Shown: piece after piece, positions 35,293 through 47,147 of the stretch
Layout: each line of letters begins with the position of its first letter
Position numbering within the stretch: position 1 is the first letter of the stretch
NCBI RefSeq assembly: GCF_001941425.1
Contig: NZ_CP009244.1
Span: 434,001-498,000 of the forward strand
Reading direction: 5' to 3'
Length of the DNA stretch: 64,000 nucleotides
Source: Corynebacterium ammoniagenes DSM 20306
GTDB lineage: Bacteria > Actinomycetota > Actinomycetes > Mycobacteriales > Mycobacteriaceae
Program-made: the position numbers and the translations under genes
Notes under the pieces: model-generated
The model's input: only the letters and a program-made list of their open reading frames with translations
The model's database searches: none
Told to the model about the DNA's origin: nothing

Positions 35293-38200
35293 GTGCTGGA
35301 AGGACCCATCTTGGCAGTCTCCCGCCAGACCAAGTCAGTGGCCAATATCCCTGGAGCCCCGAAGCGTTATTCGTTCGCTAAAATCAGCGAACCTATTGCG
35401 GTTCCGGGCCTCCTTGATCTACAACTTGAATCCTTTGCATGGCTCATCGGCACGTCCGAGTGGCGTGAGCGTCAGCAGGAAGAGCGTGGCGAAGAACACG
35501 TTTCCTCTGGCCTCGAAGATATCTTGGCAGAGTTGTCTCCAATTCAGGACTACTCCGGCAACATGTCTTTGTCTCTGTCTGAGCCACGCTTTGAGCCGGT
35601 GAAAAACACCGTCGACGAGTGCAAGGAAAAGGACATCAACTACTCTGCTCCGCTTTATGTCACGGCAGAGTTCATTAACAACGACACCCAGGAAATTAAA
35701 TCCCAGACCGTCTTCATTGGTGATTTCCCAATGATGACTGATGAAGGCACCTTCATCGTCAACGGCACCGAGCGTGTTGTTGTCTCCCAGCTGGTTCGTT
35801 CCCCAGGTGTTTACTTCGACCAGACTATTGATAAGTCTACGGAGCGTCCTTTGCACTCCGTGAAGGTCATCCCATCCCGCGGTGCTTGGTTGGAATTTGA
35901 CGTGGACAAGCGCGACACCGTTGGTGTGCGCATTGACCGTAAGCGTCGTCAGCCAGTGACCGTTCTTCTGAAGGCTTTGGGCTGGACCGAACAGCAGATC
36001 CGCGATCGCTTCGGCTTCTCCGAGCTGATGATGTCGACCCTGGAATCTGACGGCATCGCCAACACCGACGAAGCATTGCTGGAGATCTACCGCAAGCAGC
36101 GTCCAGGTGAGCAGCCAACCCGCGATCTTGCACAGTCCTTGCTGGACAACTCCTTCTTCCGCGCAAAGCGCTACGACTTGGCACGCGTTGGCCGTTACAA
36201 GGTCAACCGCAAGCTGGGTCTTGGTGGAGATCATGAGGGTCTGATGACCCTGACCGAAGAAGACATTGCAGTAACCCTGGAATACTTGGTTCGTCTTCAC
36301 ACCGGTGAGCGTGAGATGAAGGCACCTAATGGTGAGATGATCCCGGTTAACACCGATGACATCGACCACTTTGGTAACCGTCGTCTGCGTACCGTTGGCG
36401 AATTGATCCAAAACCAGGTCCGCGTTGGCCTGTCCCGCATGGAGCGTGTTGTGCGTGAGCGCATGACCACGCAGGATGCGGAGTCAATTACGCCAACGTC
36501 ATTGATTAACGTTCGTCCAGTTTCGGCAGCGATTCGTGAGTTTTTCGGTACCTCCCAGCTGTCACAGTTTATGGACCAGAACAACTCGCTGTCGGGTCTT
36601 ACCCACAAGCGTCGTCTGTCCGCGCTAGGCCCGGGTGGTCTGTCCCGTGAGCGCGCTGGCATTGAGGTCCGAGACGTTCACCCATCTCACTACGGCCGTA
36701 TGTGCCCAATTGAGACTCCCGAAGGTCCAAACATTGGTCTTATCGGTTCCTTGGCTTCTTATGCTCGCGTGAATGCTTTCGGCTTCATCGAGACTCCTTA
36801 CCGCAAGGTGGAAAACGGCCGGGTTACCGACGAGGTTCGTTACCTGACCGCTGATGAAGAAGACCGTTACTCCATCGCGCAGGCTGAGGTGGAGCAGGAC
36901 GCTGACGGCAACATCGTCGGCGACCGTATCGAGGTTCGCCTCAAGGACGGCGATATCGGCGTGACCGACGCTAATGGCGTCGACTACGTTGACGTGTCTC
37001 CACGTCAGATGGTTTCTGTTGGTACGGCCATGATTCCGTTCTTGGAGCATGACGATGCTAACCGTGCCCTGATGGGTGCGAACATGCAGAAGCAGGCTGT
37101 TCCACTGGTTCGCGGCGAAGCACCTTATGTTGGTACCGGTATGGAGCTGCGCGCTGCATACGATGCCGGCGATATGGTCATCTCCCCGAAGGCCGGCGTT
37201 GTTGAAAACGTCAACGCTGACCTCATCACCATCATGGATGATGAAGGTGTTCGTGATACCTACATGTTGCGCAAGTTTGAGCGCACCAACCAGGGCACGA
37301 ACTACAACCAGACTCCGTTGGTCAACATGGGCGACCGTGTTGAGGCAGGCCAGGTGCTTGCCGATGGCCCAGGTACCCACAATGGCGAAATGTCGTTGGG
37401 TCGTAACCTGCTCGTGGCGTTTATGCCATGGGAAGGCCACAACTACGAGGATGCGATCATTCTGAGCCAGCGCATCGTGGAAGAGGACGTTTTGACCTCG
37501 ATCCACATCGAAGAGCATGAGATTGATGCTCGCGATACCAAGCTGGGTGCAGAAGAGATCACCCGTGAGATTCCAAACGTGTCCGAAGATGTTCTTCGTG
37601 ACTTGGATGACCGCGGCATCATCCGCATCGGTGCCGATGTTCGCGCTGGCGATATTCTGGTGGGCAAGGTGACGCCAAAGGGCGAGACCGAGCTGACCCC
37701 AGAAGAGCGCTTGCTGCGCGCCATCTTCGGTGAGAAGGCTCGCGAAGTTCGCGATACTTCCATGAAGGTTCCACACGGTGAAACCGGCAAGGTCATTGGC
37801 GTTGCTCGTTTCTCCCGTGAAGACGATGATGATTTGGCGCCTGGCGTCAATGAGATGATTCGTGTCTACGTTGCGCAAAAGCGCAAGATCCAGGACGGCG
37901 ATAAGCTCGCTGGCCGCCACGGCAACAAGGGTGTTGTGGGTAAGGTGCTGCCTCCAGAGGACATGCCATTTATGGCTGACGGCACCCCAGTAGACGTCAT
38001 CTTGAACACCCACGGTGTTCCACGTCGTATGAACATTGGTCAGGTTCTCGAGCTGCACTTGGGCTGGCTGGCACACACCGGCTGGACCGTAGACACCGAG
38101 GATCCAAAGAACGAAGAGCTGCTGAAGACTCTGCCGGAAGAACTGTACGATGTTCCAGCGGATTCCTTGACTGCAACGCCAGTATTCGACGGTGCAACCA

Positions 38201-38787
38201 ACGAAGAAATCTCACGCTTGCTGGCTTCTTCGAAGCCAAACCGCGATGGTGATGTCATGGTCGACGAAGACGGCAAGACTGTCCTCTTCGACGGTCGTTC
38301 AGGTGAGCCATACCAGTACCCAATCTCGGTTGGTTTCATGTACATCCTGAAGCTGCACCACCTGATTGATGAGAAGATCCACGCACGTTCTACCGGTCCT
38401 TACTCCATGATTACCCAGCAGCCACTGGGTGGTAAGGCACAGTTCGGTGGACAGCGCTTCGGTGAGATGGAGGTGTGGGCCATGCAGGCATACGGCGCGG
38501 CTTACACCCTGCAGGAACTGCTGACCATCAAATCCGATGACGTGGTTGGTCGTGTGAAGGTCTATGAAGCAATTGTTAAGGGCGACAACATCCCGGATCC
38601 AGGTATTCCTGAGTCCTTCAAGGTGTTGCTCAAGGAGCTCCAGTCCCTGTGTCTGAACGTGGAAGTTCTTTCCGCTGACGGCACACCGATGGAACTTTCT
38701 GGCTCTGATGACGACGATATGGAATCTGGTTCTTCCATGGGCATTAACTTGTCCCGTGACGAGGGCTCTTCCGCCGACATCGCTTAA
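35293..38787 (+). CDS. rpoB: DNA-directed RNA polymerase subunit beta
   Basis: A 1164-residue beta subunit. Protrusion, lobe, fork and flap regions are present; the rifampicin region (about 418-449) reads [20 protein letters not shown] and onward, with the drug-contacting Asp, His and Ser positions of the sensitive type. NHKGVV-type active-site text ([14 protein letters not shown]) and the C-terminal [21 protein letters not shown] segment are present. GTG at 35293 is the usual corynebacterial start, but GGAAGGA before TTG at 35311 makes that TTG, aligned with the mycobacterial start, a real alternative. rpoC follows. Confidence 0.97.
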   Translation: MLEGPILAVSRQTKSVANIPGAPKRYSFAKISEPIAVPGLLDLQLESFAWLIGTSEWRERQQEERGEEHVSSGLEDILAELSPIQDYSGNMSLSLSEPRFEPVKNTVDECKEKDINYSAPLYVTAEFINNDTQEIKSQTVFIGDFPMMTDEGTFIVNGTERVVVSQLVRSPGVYFDQTIDKSTERPLHSVKVIPSRGAWLEFDVDKRDTVGVRIDRKRRQPVTVLLKALGWTEQQIRDRFGFSELMMSTLESDGIANTDEALLEIYRKQRPGEQPTRDLAQSLLDNSFFRAKRYDLARVGRYKVNRKLGLGGDHEGLMTLTEEDIAVTLEYLVRLHTGEREMKAPNGEMIPVNTDDIDHFGNRRLRTVGELIQNQVRVGLSRMERVVRERMTTQDAESITPTSLINVRPVSAAIREFFGTSQLSQFMDQNNSLSGLTHKRRLSALGPGGLSRERAGIEVRDVHPSHYGRMCPIETPEGPNIGLIGSLASYARVNAFGFIETPYRKVENGRVTDEVRYLTADEEDRYSIAQAEVEQDADGNIVGDRIEVRLKDGDIGVTDANGVDYVDVSPRQMVSVGTAMIPFLEHDDANRALMGANMQKQAVPLVRGEAPYVGTGMELRAAYDAGDMVISPKAGVVENVNADLITIMDDEGVRDTYMLRKFERTNQGTNYNQTPLVNMGDRVEAGQVLADGPGTHNGEMSLGRNLLVAFMPWEGHNYEDAIILSQRIVEEDVLTSIHIEEHEIDARDTKLGAEEITREIPNVSEDVLRDLDDRGIIRIGADVRAGDILVGKVTPKGETELTPEERLLRAIFGEKAREVRDTSMKVPHGETGKVIGVARFSREDDDDLAPGVNEMIRVYVAQKRKIQDGDKLAGRHGNKGVVGKVLPPEDMPFMADGTPVDVILNTHGVPRRMNIGQVLELHLGWLAHTGWTVDTEDPKNEELLKTLPEELYDVPADSLTATPVFDGATNEEISRLLASSKPNRDGDVMVDEDGKTVLFDGRSGEPYQYPISVGFMYILKLHHLIDEKIHARSTGPYSMITQQPLGGKAQFGGQRFGEMEVWAMQAYGAAYTLQELLTIKSDDVVGRVKVYEAIVKGDNIPDPGIPESFKVLLKELQSLCLNVEVLSADGTPMELSGSDDDDMESGSSMGINLSRDEGSSADIA

Positions 38788-38897
38788 CAAGTGCACTGTG
38801 TCCTTGGCGCGAATGCGTTAAGGACACACGAAACGTTATTTAGAACTAAAAGCCAATCAACTTCCTCCGTTTCAGGAGGATGAAAGGGAGACGTTAC

Positions 38898-41800
38898 GTG
38901 TTCGACGTAAATCTCTTCGACGAGCTTCGTATTGGACTGGCCACCGCCGACGACATCCGCCGTTGGTCTAAGGGCGAGGTAAAGAAGCCTGAGACCATCA
39001 ACTACCGCACCCTGAAGCCAGAAAAGGACGGCCTTTTCTGTGAGCGTATCTTCGGCCCTACCCGTGACTGGGAGTGCCAGTGCGGTAAATACAAGCGTGT
39101 CCGCTACAAGGGCATCATTTGTGAGCGTTGTGGCGTTGAGGTCACCAAGTCCAAGGTTCGTCGTGAACGCATGGGCCACATTGAGCTTGCTGCTCCCGTG
39201 ACCCACATCTGGTACTTCAAGGGTGTCCCATCCCGTTTGGGCTACCTGTTGGACCTTGCTCCAAAGGACCTGGAGCGCATCATCTACTTCGCAGCCAACA
39301 TCATCACGTCCGTTGATGACGAGGCTCGCCACAACGACCTGTCGACTCTCGAAGGCGAAATGCTTTTGGAGAAGAAGGACGTTGAAGATGACGTCAATGC
39401 TGAAATTGCTGAGCGTGCAGCCAAGCTCGAAGATGACCTGGCTGCTCTCGAAGCAGAAGGCGCGAAGGCTGACGCACGCCGCAAGGTTCAGAATGCTGCT
39501 GATAAGGAAATGCAGCACATTCGTGAACGCGGTGAGCGTGAGGTCGCACGTCTGGATGAAATCTGGAACACCTTCAACAAGCTTGCTCCAAAGCAGATGA
39601 TCATTGATGAGACCATCTACGAAGAGCTGGTTGACCGCTACGAAGATTACTTCACCGGCGGCATGGGTGCGGAAGCAATCCAGACCCTGATTCGCAACTT
39701 CGATCTCGATGCAGAGGCCGAAGAGCTGCGCGACGTCATCAACAATGGCAAGGGCCAGAAGAAGATGCGTGCACTCAAGCGCCTCAAGGTTGTTGCTGCA
39801 TTTCAGCGCTCGGGCAATGACCCAGCTGGCATGGTCCTGGACTCTATCCCAGTGATCCCACCAGAGCTGCGCCCCATGGTGCAGCTCGACGGTGGACGCT
39901 TTGCAACCTCTGACTTGAACGACCTTTACCGTCGTGTCATCAACCGCAATAACCGCCTCAAGCGCATGATCGATCTCGGCGCACCTGAGATCATCGTCAA
40001 CAACGAAAAGCGCATGCTGCAGGAATCTGTAGACGCGTTGTTCGATAACGGTCGTCGTGGTCGTCCAGTTTCTGGTCCAGGCAGCCGTCCGCTGAAGTCC
40101 TTGAGTGACTTGCTCAAGGGTAAGCAGGGACGTTTCCGTCAGAACCTGCTGGGTAAGCGTGTTGACTACTCCGGTCGTTCCGTCATTATTGTCGGTCCTC
40201 AGCTGAAGCTGCACGAGTGTGGTCTTCCGAAGCTGATGGCGCTGGAGCTGTTTAAGCCATTCGTTATGAAGCGTCTGGTGGAAAACGACTACGCGCAGAA
40301 CATCAAGTCTGCAAAGCGCATGGTCGAGCGTCAGCGTCCAGAGGTCTGGGACGTTTTGGAAGAAGCAATTTCCGAGCACCCAGTTCTTCTCAACCGTGCA
40401 CCAACCCTGCACCGCCTGGGCATTCAGGCATTCGAGCCGAAGCTGGTTGAGGGTAAGGCTATTCAGCTGCACCCACTGGCTTGTGAAGCATTCAACGCCG
40501 ACTTCGACGGTGACCAGATGGCAGTTCACCTGCCACTGTCCGCAGAAGCACAGGCTGAGGCTCGTGTGCTGATGCTGTCCTCCAACAACATTTTGTCCCC
40601 GGCATCTGGTAAGCCACTGGCTATGCCACGTCTGGACATGGTGACTGGTTTGTACTTCCTCACCATGAACAAGCGCGAGGACGAAATTGGTGGCAACGGT
40701 CGCTACGCTCCAGCGGATGAGAACGGCCCAGCACAGGGCATGTACTCCTCCTATGCGGAAGCGATCATGGCGTATGACCGCGGCGTTCTTGGCCTGCAGG
40801 CACCGATCAAGGTTCGCCTTGACCACCTGCGCCCAACCGAGGCAATTGAGGCAGCTCAATTCCCAGACGGTTGGACCAAGGGCGAGTCCTGGTTGGCTGA
40901 AACCACCCTGGGCCGCATCATGTTCAACGAGCTTCTGCCATGGAACTACCCATACCTAGAGGGCGTCATGGTCCGTAAGGGTGGCTCCAAGGACATTGTT
41001 CTGTTGGGCGATGTCATTAATGACCTCGCTATCAAGTACCCAATGATCACCGTTGCTCAGGTACTGGACAAGATGAAGGATGCCGGTTTCTACTGGGCAA
41101 CCCGCTCTTGTGTCACCATTACCATGCACGACGTTCTGGTTCTTCCAAACAAGACCGAGATGCTCGAGTCTTACGAGAAGGAAGCAGAGCGCATCGAGCG
41201 CAAGTACTGGGATCAGGGTGCGCTGACTGAGCGTGAGCGCTACGACCGTCTGGTTGAGCTGTGGAAGGATGCAACTGACTCCGTGGGTAACGCGGTCGAG
41301 TCACTGTATCCAGATGACAACCCAATTCCGATGATCGTGAAGTCTGGTGCAGCAGGTAACATGCGTCAGATCTGGACCTTGGCCGGTATGAAGGGCATGG
41401 TTGTGAACTCTAAGGGTGACTACATCACCCGTCCGATTAAGACTTCCTTCCGTGAAGGTCTGTCGGTTCTGGAGTACTTCAACAACTCCCACGGTTCCCG
41501 TAAGGGTCTGGCCGATACCGCGCTGCGTACCGCTGACTCGGGCTACCTGACCCGTCGTCTGGTTGACGTTGCGCAGGATGTCATCGTTCGCGAAGACGAC
41601 TGTGGCACCCGTCAGGGTGTTCGCGTTCCAATCGCGGAAGAGATTGCAGAAGACACCTTCGCAATCCACGAGCTGTGGGAGACCTCAGCTTCGGGCCGCG
41701 TTGTCGCAACAGATGTCAAGGATTCCGAGGGCAATGTCGTCGCCGAAGCTGGCGCAGACTTGACCGACGAACTCACTGACAAGCTGGTTAAGGCTGGCAT

Positions 41801-42893
41801 CCCAGAGATCAAGGTCCGCTCGGTTCTGACTTGTCAGACCCCAGCCGGCGTCTGTGCGAAGTGCTACGGCAAGTCCATGGCTTCTGGCCAGCTGGTCGAT
41901 ATCGGCGAAGCAGTCGGTATTGTTGCTGCTCAGTCCATTGGTGAGCCTGGTACCCAGCTGACCATGCGTACCTTCCACCAGGGTGGTGTCGGTGGCGATA
42001 TTACCGGCGGTCTGCCACGTGTTCAGGAACTATTTGAGGCACGTAACCCGAAGAACCGTGCACCAATCGCTTCTGTCGATGGCACCGTGTCACTGTCCGA
42101 TGAAGGAAACTTCTGGACGTTGACCATTACCCCAGACGATGGTTCGGACAATGTGGTCTACGAGAAGCTGTCGAAGCGTCAGGGCCTGGCTCAGGTTCGT
42201 CGCCCGATGGAGTCCAACCCGAATGCGATGATCGAGCGCTCCTTGCGCGACGGTGACCATGTCACCACCGGTCTTCGCTTGATGCGCGGTGCAGCTGACC
42301 CACACGACGTACTTGAGGTTCTCGGTCGTCGTGGCGTGGAAAAGCACCTCATTGATGAGGTTCAGGCTGTTTACCGTACTCAGGGTGTAGCCATCCACGA
42401 CAAGCACATCGAGATCATCATCCGTCAGATGCTGCGTCGCGGTACTGTCATCGACTCGGGTAACACTGACTTGTTGCCAGGTACTTTGGTTGACCTTTCT
42501 GAGGCTCGCCAGATCAACTCCGCTATGCAGGCAGAGGGCAAGGAACCAGCTCAGCTGCGTTCTGAGATTATGGGTATTACCAAGGCTTCCTTGGCTACCG
42601 AGTCTTGGCTGTCTGCTGCGTCCTTCCAGGAGACCACGCGTGTGCTTACCGATGCCGCTATTAACAAGCGCTCTGATAAGCTCATCGGTCTCAAGGAGAA
42701 CGTCATCATCGGTAAGCTGATCCCAGCTGGTACCGGTATCTCCCGTTACCGCAATATCTCCGTCAAGCCAACCGAGGCTGCCCGCAACGCGGCATACTCG
42801 ATTCCAACTTACGGCGATTCCATCTACGGCGACGATGGCTTCGGTGAATTCACCGGCGCTTCCGTCCCACTGGATGAGGACTTCACCTTCTAG
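38898..42893 (+). CDS. rpoC: DNA-directed RNA polymerase subunit beta-prime
   Basis: A 1331-residue subunit. The N-terminal zinc site is in ECQCGKYKR and ICERCGVEV; the catalytic Mg motif NADFDGDQM is near residue 535; bridge-helix and trigger-loop regions are conserved ([20 protein letters not shown]). GTG at 38898 is chosen because GGGAG is 7 nt upstream, while ATG at 38880 abuts AGGAGG directly. It is cotranscribed with rpoB across a 110-bp gap. A strong terminator follows. Confidence 0.97.
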   Translation: MFDVNLFDELRIGLATADDIRRWSKGEVKKPETINYRTLKPEKDGLFCERIFGPTRDWECQCGKYKRVRYKGIICERCGVEVTKSKVRRERMGHIELAAPVTHIWYFKGVPSRLGYLLDLAPKDLERIIYFAANIITSVDDEARHNDLSTLEGEMLLEKKDVEDDVNAEIAERAAKLEDDLAALEAEGAKADARRKVQNAADKEMQHIRERGEREVARLDEIWNTFNKLAPKQMIIDETIYEELVDRYEDYFTGGMGAEAIQTLIRNFDLDAEAEELRDVINNGKGQKKMRALKRLKVVAAFQRSGNDPAGMVLDSIPVIPPELRPMVQLDGGRFATSDLNDLYRRVINRNNRLKRMIDLGAPEIIVNNEKRMLQESVDALFDNGRRGRPVSGPGSRPLKSLSDLLKGKQGRFRQNLLGKRVDYSGRSVIIVGPQLKLHECGLPKLMALELFKPFVMKRLVENDYAQNIKSAKRMVERQRPEVWDVLEEAISEHPVLLNRAPTLHRLGIQAFEPKLVEGKAIQLHPLACEAFNADFDGDQMAVHLPLSAEAQAEARVLMLSSNNILSPASGKPLAMPRLDMVTGLYFLTMNKREDEIGGNGRYAPADENGPAQGMYSSYAEAIMAYDRGVLGLQAPIKVRLDHLRPTEAIEAAQFPDGWTKGESWLAETTLGRIMFNELLPWNYPYLEGVMVRKGGSKDIVLLGDVINDLAIKYPMITVAQVLDKMKDAGFYWATRSCVTITMHDVLVLPNKTEMLESYEKEAERIERKYWDQGALTERERYDRLVELWKDATDSVGNAVESLYPDDNPIPMIVKSGAAGNMRQIWTLAGMKGMVVNSKGDYITRPIKTSFREGLSVLEYFNNSHGSRKGLADTALRTADSGYLTRRLVDVAQDVIVREDDCGTRQGVRVPIAEEIAEDTFAIHELWETSASGRVVATDVKDSEGNVVAEAGADLTDELTDKLVKAGIPEIKVRSVLTCQTPAGVCAKCYGKSMASGQLVDIGEAVGIVAAQSIGEPGTQLTMRTFHQGGVGGDITGGLPRVQELFEARNPKNRAPIASVDGTVSLSDEGNFWTLTITPDDGSDNVVYEKLSKRQGLAQVRRPMESNPNAMIERSLRDGDHVTTGLRLMRGAADPHDVLEVLGRRGVEKHLIDEVQAVYRTQGVAIHDKHIEIIIRQMLRRGTVIDSGNTDLLPGTLVDLSEARQINSAMQAEGKEPAQLRSEIMGITKASLATESWLSAASFQETTRVLTDAAINKRSDKLIGLKENVIIGKLIPAGTGISRYRNISVKPTEAARNAAYSIPTYGDSIYGDDGFGEFTGASVPLDEDFTF

Positions 42894-42915
42894 GTAAAAG
42901 TCCAGCGTAAACTAC

Positions 42916-42953
42916 AGCGCCCGTGCTCTGAATATTTCAGGAGCACGGGCGCT
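42916..42953 (+). terminator. Rho-independent terminator after rpoC
   Basis: AGCGCCCGTGCTC pairs with GAGCACGGGCGCT (13 bp), with further TGA/TCA pairing in the loop, then GTTCTTATTTG. Confidence 0.85.
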
Positions 42954-43013
42954 GTTCTTATTTGCCCAAGGTAATAGCCCTCTGGTAGTTGTTGAAAGGC
43001 ATCACATTCATTT

Positions 43014-43106
43014 ACGGGTGCTCGCGAGCAAAGTGCGGGCTGAGAACCCCAGTGCAGGCGCTGGGAAACCGTCGAACTTGAACCGGATAATGCCGGCGAA
43101 AGGACA
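43014..43106 (+). promoter_or_regulatory. TPP (thiamine pyrophosphate) riboswitch
   Basis: The conserved core is present: GGGCTGAGA (43037-43045), CCGTCGAACTTGAACCGGAT (43069-43088) and AATGCCGGCG (43089-43098), the THI-element layout. The last part includes GAAAGGAC (43098-43105), which is also the ribosome site for the ATG at 43112. Ligand binding should hide this site and reduce translation of the ECF importer. Left boundary is approximate. Confidence 0.93.
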
Positions 43107-43111
43107 AAGAA

Positions 43112-43717
43112 ATGGTTACTGTAGCTAACCCTGCTCGCTCCTTAAATTGGCGAGTTGTCGATATCATCGTTGCCTCCATCTTGGCAGTCGCATGCGGCCT
43201 GGTCTTCGTTTTCTGGAATTCCGTGGGCTACGCGTGGTTCATGGCCATGGACGCACTCACCCCAGGCCTCGGTGGTCTTGCCACCGGTATCTGGCTGGCT
43301 GGTGGTGTCATCGGCGCACTGGTCATCCGCAAACCCGGCGCAGCGATCTATGTCGAAACCCTGGCCGCAACGGTCTCCGCCGTCTTCGGCTCCCAGTGGG
43401 GCCCGGAAACGTTGTACTCCGGCCTGGCGCAAGGATTGGGTGTAGAGATCGTCTTCGCCATCTTCTTGTACCGCCGCTTCAGCCTGACCGTCGCCGCATT
43501 GGGCGGTGTCGGTGCAGCGCTTGGCGCCTTTGTCTTGGAACTATTTACCTCCGCCAATATTGCCAAGTCCCTGGAATTTAACCTCATCTACTTGGGCTGT
43601 CTCATTGTCTCCGGTGCCATCTTGGCCGGCGTGTTGAGCTTTGTGGCAGTTCAAGCACTAGCCAAGACCGGGGCGTTAGATCGCTTCGCCGTCGGACGCG
43701 AGCAGCGCGCAATTTAA
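43112..43717 (+). CDS. ykoE: Thiamine-type ECF transporter substrate-specific component (YkoE family)
   Basis: A 201-residue membrane protein with six hydrophobic segments. The pattern matches YkoE, the S component for hydroxymethylpyrimidine/thiamine uptake, with WRVVDIIVASILAVACGLVF at the start. It lies directly under a TPP riboswitch, and its stop overlaps the next ATG (TAATG). With the following two genes it forms a dedicated ECF importer. Thiamine versus its pyrimidine precursor cannot be separated by sequence. Confidence 0.88.
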   Translation: MVTVANPARSLNWRVVDIIVASILAVACGLVFVFWNSVGYAWFMAMDALTPGLGGLATGIWLAGGVIGALVIRKPGAAIYVETLAATVSAVFGSQWGPETLYSGLAQGLGVEIVFAIFLYRRFSLTVAALGGVGAALGAFVLELFTSANIAKSLEFNLIYLGCLIVSGAILAGVLSFVAVQALAKTGALDRFAVGREQRAI

Positions 43718-45153
43718 TGCCACAAATCATCACGCGGGGTTTGAGCTGGCAGCACGCCGGCCGTAATTCCCCGGCTATTTCTGACCTTGATTTAACAATT
43801 GAACGCGGCGAGAAAATCTTGCTCGCCGGCGACTCCGGTTCCGGGAAATCCACGCTGCTGGCAGCGCTTGCAGGCGTACTCGGCGGGGATGATGAAGGAA
43901 CCTTATGCGGCGAACTGACCATCAATGCCGGCACCGTTGGGCTGGTTCTACAAGATCCTGACTCACAGGTTATTGCTTCACGCGTCGGTGATGACGTGGC
44001 CTTTGGCTGTGAAAACCTGGGGCTAGACCGCGATGAGATCTGGCGCCGCGTTCACATGGCATTGGAGCTGGTGGGTTTGGATCTCAGCATCGATCACCCC
44101 ACCGCACGGCTTTCTGGCGGGCAAAAGCAACGCCTGGCGCTAGCCGGGGTGATTGCCATGGGTGCCGAGGTCATCTTATTGGATGAACCCACGGCAAACT
44201 TGGACCCGCAAGGCTCTGCCGATGTCGTAGCCGCCGTGCAGCACATCGTGGAAGAAACCGGCGCAACCCTGATTGTCATTGAGCACAATTACAAGGAATG
44301 GGCACCCGTTCTAGACCGTGCCATTGTTTTGGAGCACGGCAAATTAGTCTATGACGGCGATAGTGCCACGGCCATCGCTAAGCGGCGCATCACGGGCCTA
44401 CCCGCCGCGCAGCCAGTGCTTAACGATGCCCCCGCCGCGCTTTTCTCTCACAACCTGGTCACACGGTTCGGCCCGGCTCGGACCCTTGCTGTGCCCGAAG
44501 GCGCGTCGACGGTCATTACCGGAGCTAATGGCTTGGGCAAGACCACGTGGCTGATGACAATGGCCGGGCTGCTGAAACCCGTAGCCGGTGAGCTGGGATA
44601 TTCCGCAAGCATTCGCCGCGGTTTAAAGGCCAACCCGCATGCCTGGACCTCGGCCCAACTAGCACAGCGGATTGGTTTTGTGTTTCAAAACCCCGAGCAT
44701 CAATTCGTCGCGCGCAGCGTGCTCGAAGAAATGCGCGTGGGTCCCAGCGTCATGCGAACGCTTTCCAAGCGAAAGCTTCTCAAACAGGATCGCCGCGGGC
44801 GAGCCCAAGATGAGCAAGGTGCTTTCGCAAGGGTGGGGGAGAAGGAGGTCGAAGAGCGCATCGACAAGCTCTTGCACCGCTTGCGGCTGACCTCGTTGGT
44901 AGAAGCGAACCCCTTTACCTTATCTGGTGGGGAAAAGCGCCGGTTGTCGGTTGCGACTGCCTTGGTGACCGCACCCAGCGTGGTGTTGCTGGACGAGCCC
45001 ACCTTTGGCCAAGACCCGCAAACCTTTGCGGAACTGGTGTGGATGATCCGCGAGCTTGTCGATGACGGTGTCACCGTGGCTTCTATTACCCACGATGAGC
45101 TTTTTATCTCCGCCTTGGCCGATTGCCACCTGGTGGTGAGCGCTGATGCCTAA
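43717..45153 (+). CDS. ykoD: ECF transporter ATPase with two ABC domains (YkoD type)
   Basis: A 478-residue fused ATPase. Domain 1 (about 1-235) has Walker A GDSGSGKST, signature LSGGQKQR and Walker B VILLDEPT; domain 2 (about 240-478) has GANGLGKTT, LSGGEKRR and VVLLDEPTFGQD. Two tandem domains in one chain is the YkoD arrangement. A charged insert (about 350-385; KRKLLKQDRRGRAQDEQG) sits within the second domain. Overlaps both neighbours, so all three genes are translationally coupled. Confidence 0.92.
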   Translation: MPQIITRGLSWQHAGRNSPAISDLDLTIERGEKILLAGDSGSGKSTLLAALAGVLGGDDEGTLCGELTINAGTVGLVLQDPDSQVIASRVGDDVAFGCENLGLDRDEIWRRVHMALELVGLDLSIDHPTARLSGGQKQRLALAGVIAMGAEVILLDEPTANLDPQGSADVVAAVQHIVEETGATLIVIEHNYKEWAPVLDRAIVLEHGKLVYDGDSATAIAKRRITGLPAAQPVLNDAPAALFSHNLVTRFGPARTLAVPEGASTVITGANGLGKTTWLMTMAGLLKPVAGELGYSASIRRGLKANPHAWTSAQLAQRIGFVFQNPEHQFVARSVLEEMRVGPSVMRTLSKRKLLKQDRRGRAQDEQGAFARVGEKEVEERIDKLLHRLRLTSLVEANPFTLSGGEKRRLSVATALVTAPSVVLLDEPTFGQDPQTFAELVWMIRELVDDGVTVASITHDELFISALADCHLVVSADA

Positions 45154-45916
45154 TGTTTTATCTGAGGTCAACCCGCTGACCCGCCTGGCACTCATCTTGG
45201 TTTTAACCACCCCACAATTGCTCTCAGTGGATTGGGTCAGCGCCGCGGTGTCTTTGGCCATTACCTTTATGTGCGCCCCCTTGTGTGGGGTGGGGATTAA
45301 ACGGCTGTTGGCGATGAGCTGGCCGCTGTTTATCATCGCGCCCATCTCTGGGGTGTCCATGTTGCTTTATGCCCAAGAAGGCGGCCGGGAGTACTTTTCT
45401 TTCTGGTTGGCAACCGTGACTGATAACTCCATTGAGCTGGCTTTAGCGATGATGCTGCGCGTGCTCGCTGTCGCCTTGCCCGTGATTGTCCTAGCGCGTG
45501 ATATTGACCCGACTGAGCTCGGCGACGCCCTTGCCCAAATCCTGAAACTACCCCCGCGCTTTGTCATCGGTGCGGTAGCTGGCGTGCGGATGCTAACGCT
45601 ATTTAAAGAAGACTGGCACGCCATGGCCCAGGCCCGCCGTGCCCGCGGGCTCGCTGATCGTGGAAAGATAGCGCATTTGGCGTCCATGTCTTTTGGGCTG
45701 TTGGTCTTAGCGTTGCGTCGCGGCGGCAAACTAGCCACTGCCATGGAAGCGCGCGGTTTTGCCCGACCCATTCCGGGTGGAGGTCGGCGCACCTGGGCGC
45801 GGGAATCCAGGCTAGTGGCTACGGACTGGTGGGTCATGCTCGCCGGTGTTATTTTGGCGTCGCTGCCTGTGCTTGTCTCGGTTGTTACTGACTCGTGGCG
45901 CTTTTTGGGGCTGTAG
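45146..45916 (+). CDS. ykoC: ECF transporter transmembrane component EcfT (YkoC type)
   Basis: A 256-residue protein with five to six hydrophobic segments. The C-terminal coupling motifs with Ala-Arg-Gly are present as RRARGLAD and MEARGFAR. It links the S component to the ATPase. It begins 8 bp before the stop of the ATPase gene. The last gene of the TPP-controlled operon. Confidence 0.9.
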   Translation: MPNVLSEVNPLTRLALILVLTTPQLLSVDWVSAAVSLAITFMCAPLCGVGIKRLLAMSWPLFIIAPISGVSMLLYAQEGGREYFSFWLATVTDNSIELALAMMLRVLAVALPVIVLARDIDPTELGDALAQILKLPPRFVIGAVAGVRMLTLFKEDWHAMAQARRARGLADRGKIAHLASMSFGLLVLALRRGGKLATAMEARGFARPIPGGGRRTWARESRLVATDWWVMLAGVILASLPVLVSVVTDSWRFLGL

Positions 45917-46052
45917 AAACTACGCGGAGATTTTGCCCGCAATTTTGTACAAAAAAGAATTTTTACGCATACCATGGAATGAATAAAGTTCTACTTCGAA
46001 CTTGTGGCAAAGCATTTGAAAGGTGTGGCTAGGAAAGTACAGGATTGCCGAC

Positions 46053-46826
46053 GTGCAATTCTTATTGGCTCATCCCAATTCCATGACTGTGATTATTAAA
46101 ACCACCATTGACCCTGCAGCAAGTGCCGAGGGCGTACCAACCGGGTTTATGCCCAGCGAAGATAGTGCATCGGAGGAAGCAACAGCTGTTCCCGGTCAAC
46201 ACCGGGAAGAGAGCGATCCGCCCGATACCATCGAAGCCTCAACCTTTGAACAGGCCCAAGACCTGTTAGAGAACAAGATTGCGGAACTGGCAGAACAGCG
46301 CAATAAGCCTATGAAGCCGATTACCGTGCTTATCGATGGCCCCTCCGGCGCTGGTAAAACCTGGTTTGCCGCGCGCTTATCGGAGCACACCCAGTGGCAA
46401 ACCGTGCACTTAGATGAGTTTTATCCCGGCTGGCAAGGGCTAGAAAAAGGCAGTGAGATGGTCAACAGCCAAGTCTTGCGCAAAATGAACCCGGGGTTTT
46501 GGCGCTGGGACTGGAACGCTCACGCACCGGCCGAGTGGTTTAGCTTGGATGGTCGCGACAACCTGATTGTCGAAGGGGTTGGTGCAGTCACCACTGCCAA
46601 TATTGAAGCGGCAACAGCGCGTGGTTCGGTAGTAACCGTGATGGTCACTGGACCGCGTGAAGCCCGCAAGTCCCGCGCACTCGACCGGGATGAAGGCTAT
46701 GAAGACTGGTTTGAAACCTGGGAGCGCCAGGAATTAGAACACTTCCAGCGGCTGGTCGACGAAGGCTTGGAACCGGATGTGGTGTGGGAGTGGCATTACT
46801 CCACCAGTTCCGTCCATAGCGCTTAG
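46053..46826 (+). CDS. P-loop nucleoside/uridine kinase-like protein
   Basis: A protein of about 257 residues. The C-terminal two thirds hold a P-loop kinase fold: Walker A IDGPSGAGKTWFA, an acidic HLDEFYPGWQGLEKGS segment like the uridine kinase lid region, and a basic RKSRALDRDEGYEDWF patch. The N-terminal part is acidic and low in complexity. GTG at 46053 has AGGA 8 nt upstream; GTG at 46023 and ATG at 46083 are alternatives. The substrate is unknown. It ends 321 bp before rpsL. Confidence 0.65.
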   Translation: MQFLLAHPNSMTVIIKTTIDPAASAEGVPTGFMPSEDSASEEATAVPGQHREESDPPDTIEASTFEQAQDLLENKIAELAEQRNKPMKPITVLIDGPSGAGKTWFAARLSEHTQWQTVHLDEFYPGWQGLEKGSEMVNSQVLRKMNPGFWRWDWNAHAPAEWFSLDGRDNLIVEGVGAVTTANIEAATARGSVVTVMVTGPREARKSRALDRDEGYEDWFETWERQELEHFQRLVDEGLEPDVVWEWHYSTSSVHSA

Positions 46827-47147
46827 TTGCGGTGGGTGCATTTGTGCAGATCAGCGCCGGAAATGGGAGAAGAACTCCCCGTCAGCGGCGTTTTGTGAAA
46901 GTCGCGCTTTCTTTGGTAGTGTTGGCAAAGGTTCGTTGCATTATGTGACGAAGAGTCTGATCCTTTTCTCAGCTTTACACGCCAGTCAGTTGTGACTCGG
47001 TGGGGAATAGGTATCTGGACACGCGGTAGGACCCCGGAAAAGAGTCCTCATTTTTGCGTGTATTGGTACTTGTTTCTCACCGAAGAGCTCCAACCCGGCA
47101 GGCAGTGCGCTGAGGCAAGTAATTTCTACCGATAAGAAAGACTGGTT
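46827..47147. other. Intergenic region before rpsL, 321 bp
   Basis: The left part holds a terminator-like stem: CGCCG (46855-46859) and CGGCG (46886-46890) flank GGGAG/CTCCC and are followed by TTTT. The rest should carry the rpsL promoter; no convincing -35/-10 pair was found. No gene-like frame is seen. Confidence 0.5.

Noticed and set aside
36625..38076. 483-codon minus-strand frame opposite rpoB
   Set aside because: Antisense shadow with no family match; rpoB is intact on the other strand.
38784..40859. 691-codon open frame on the minus strand opposite rpoB/rpoC
   Set aside because: It is antisense to highly conserved rpoC, has no recognisable domain, and results from codon bias in the real gene.
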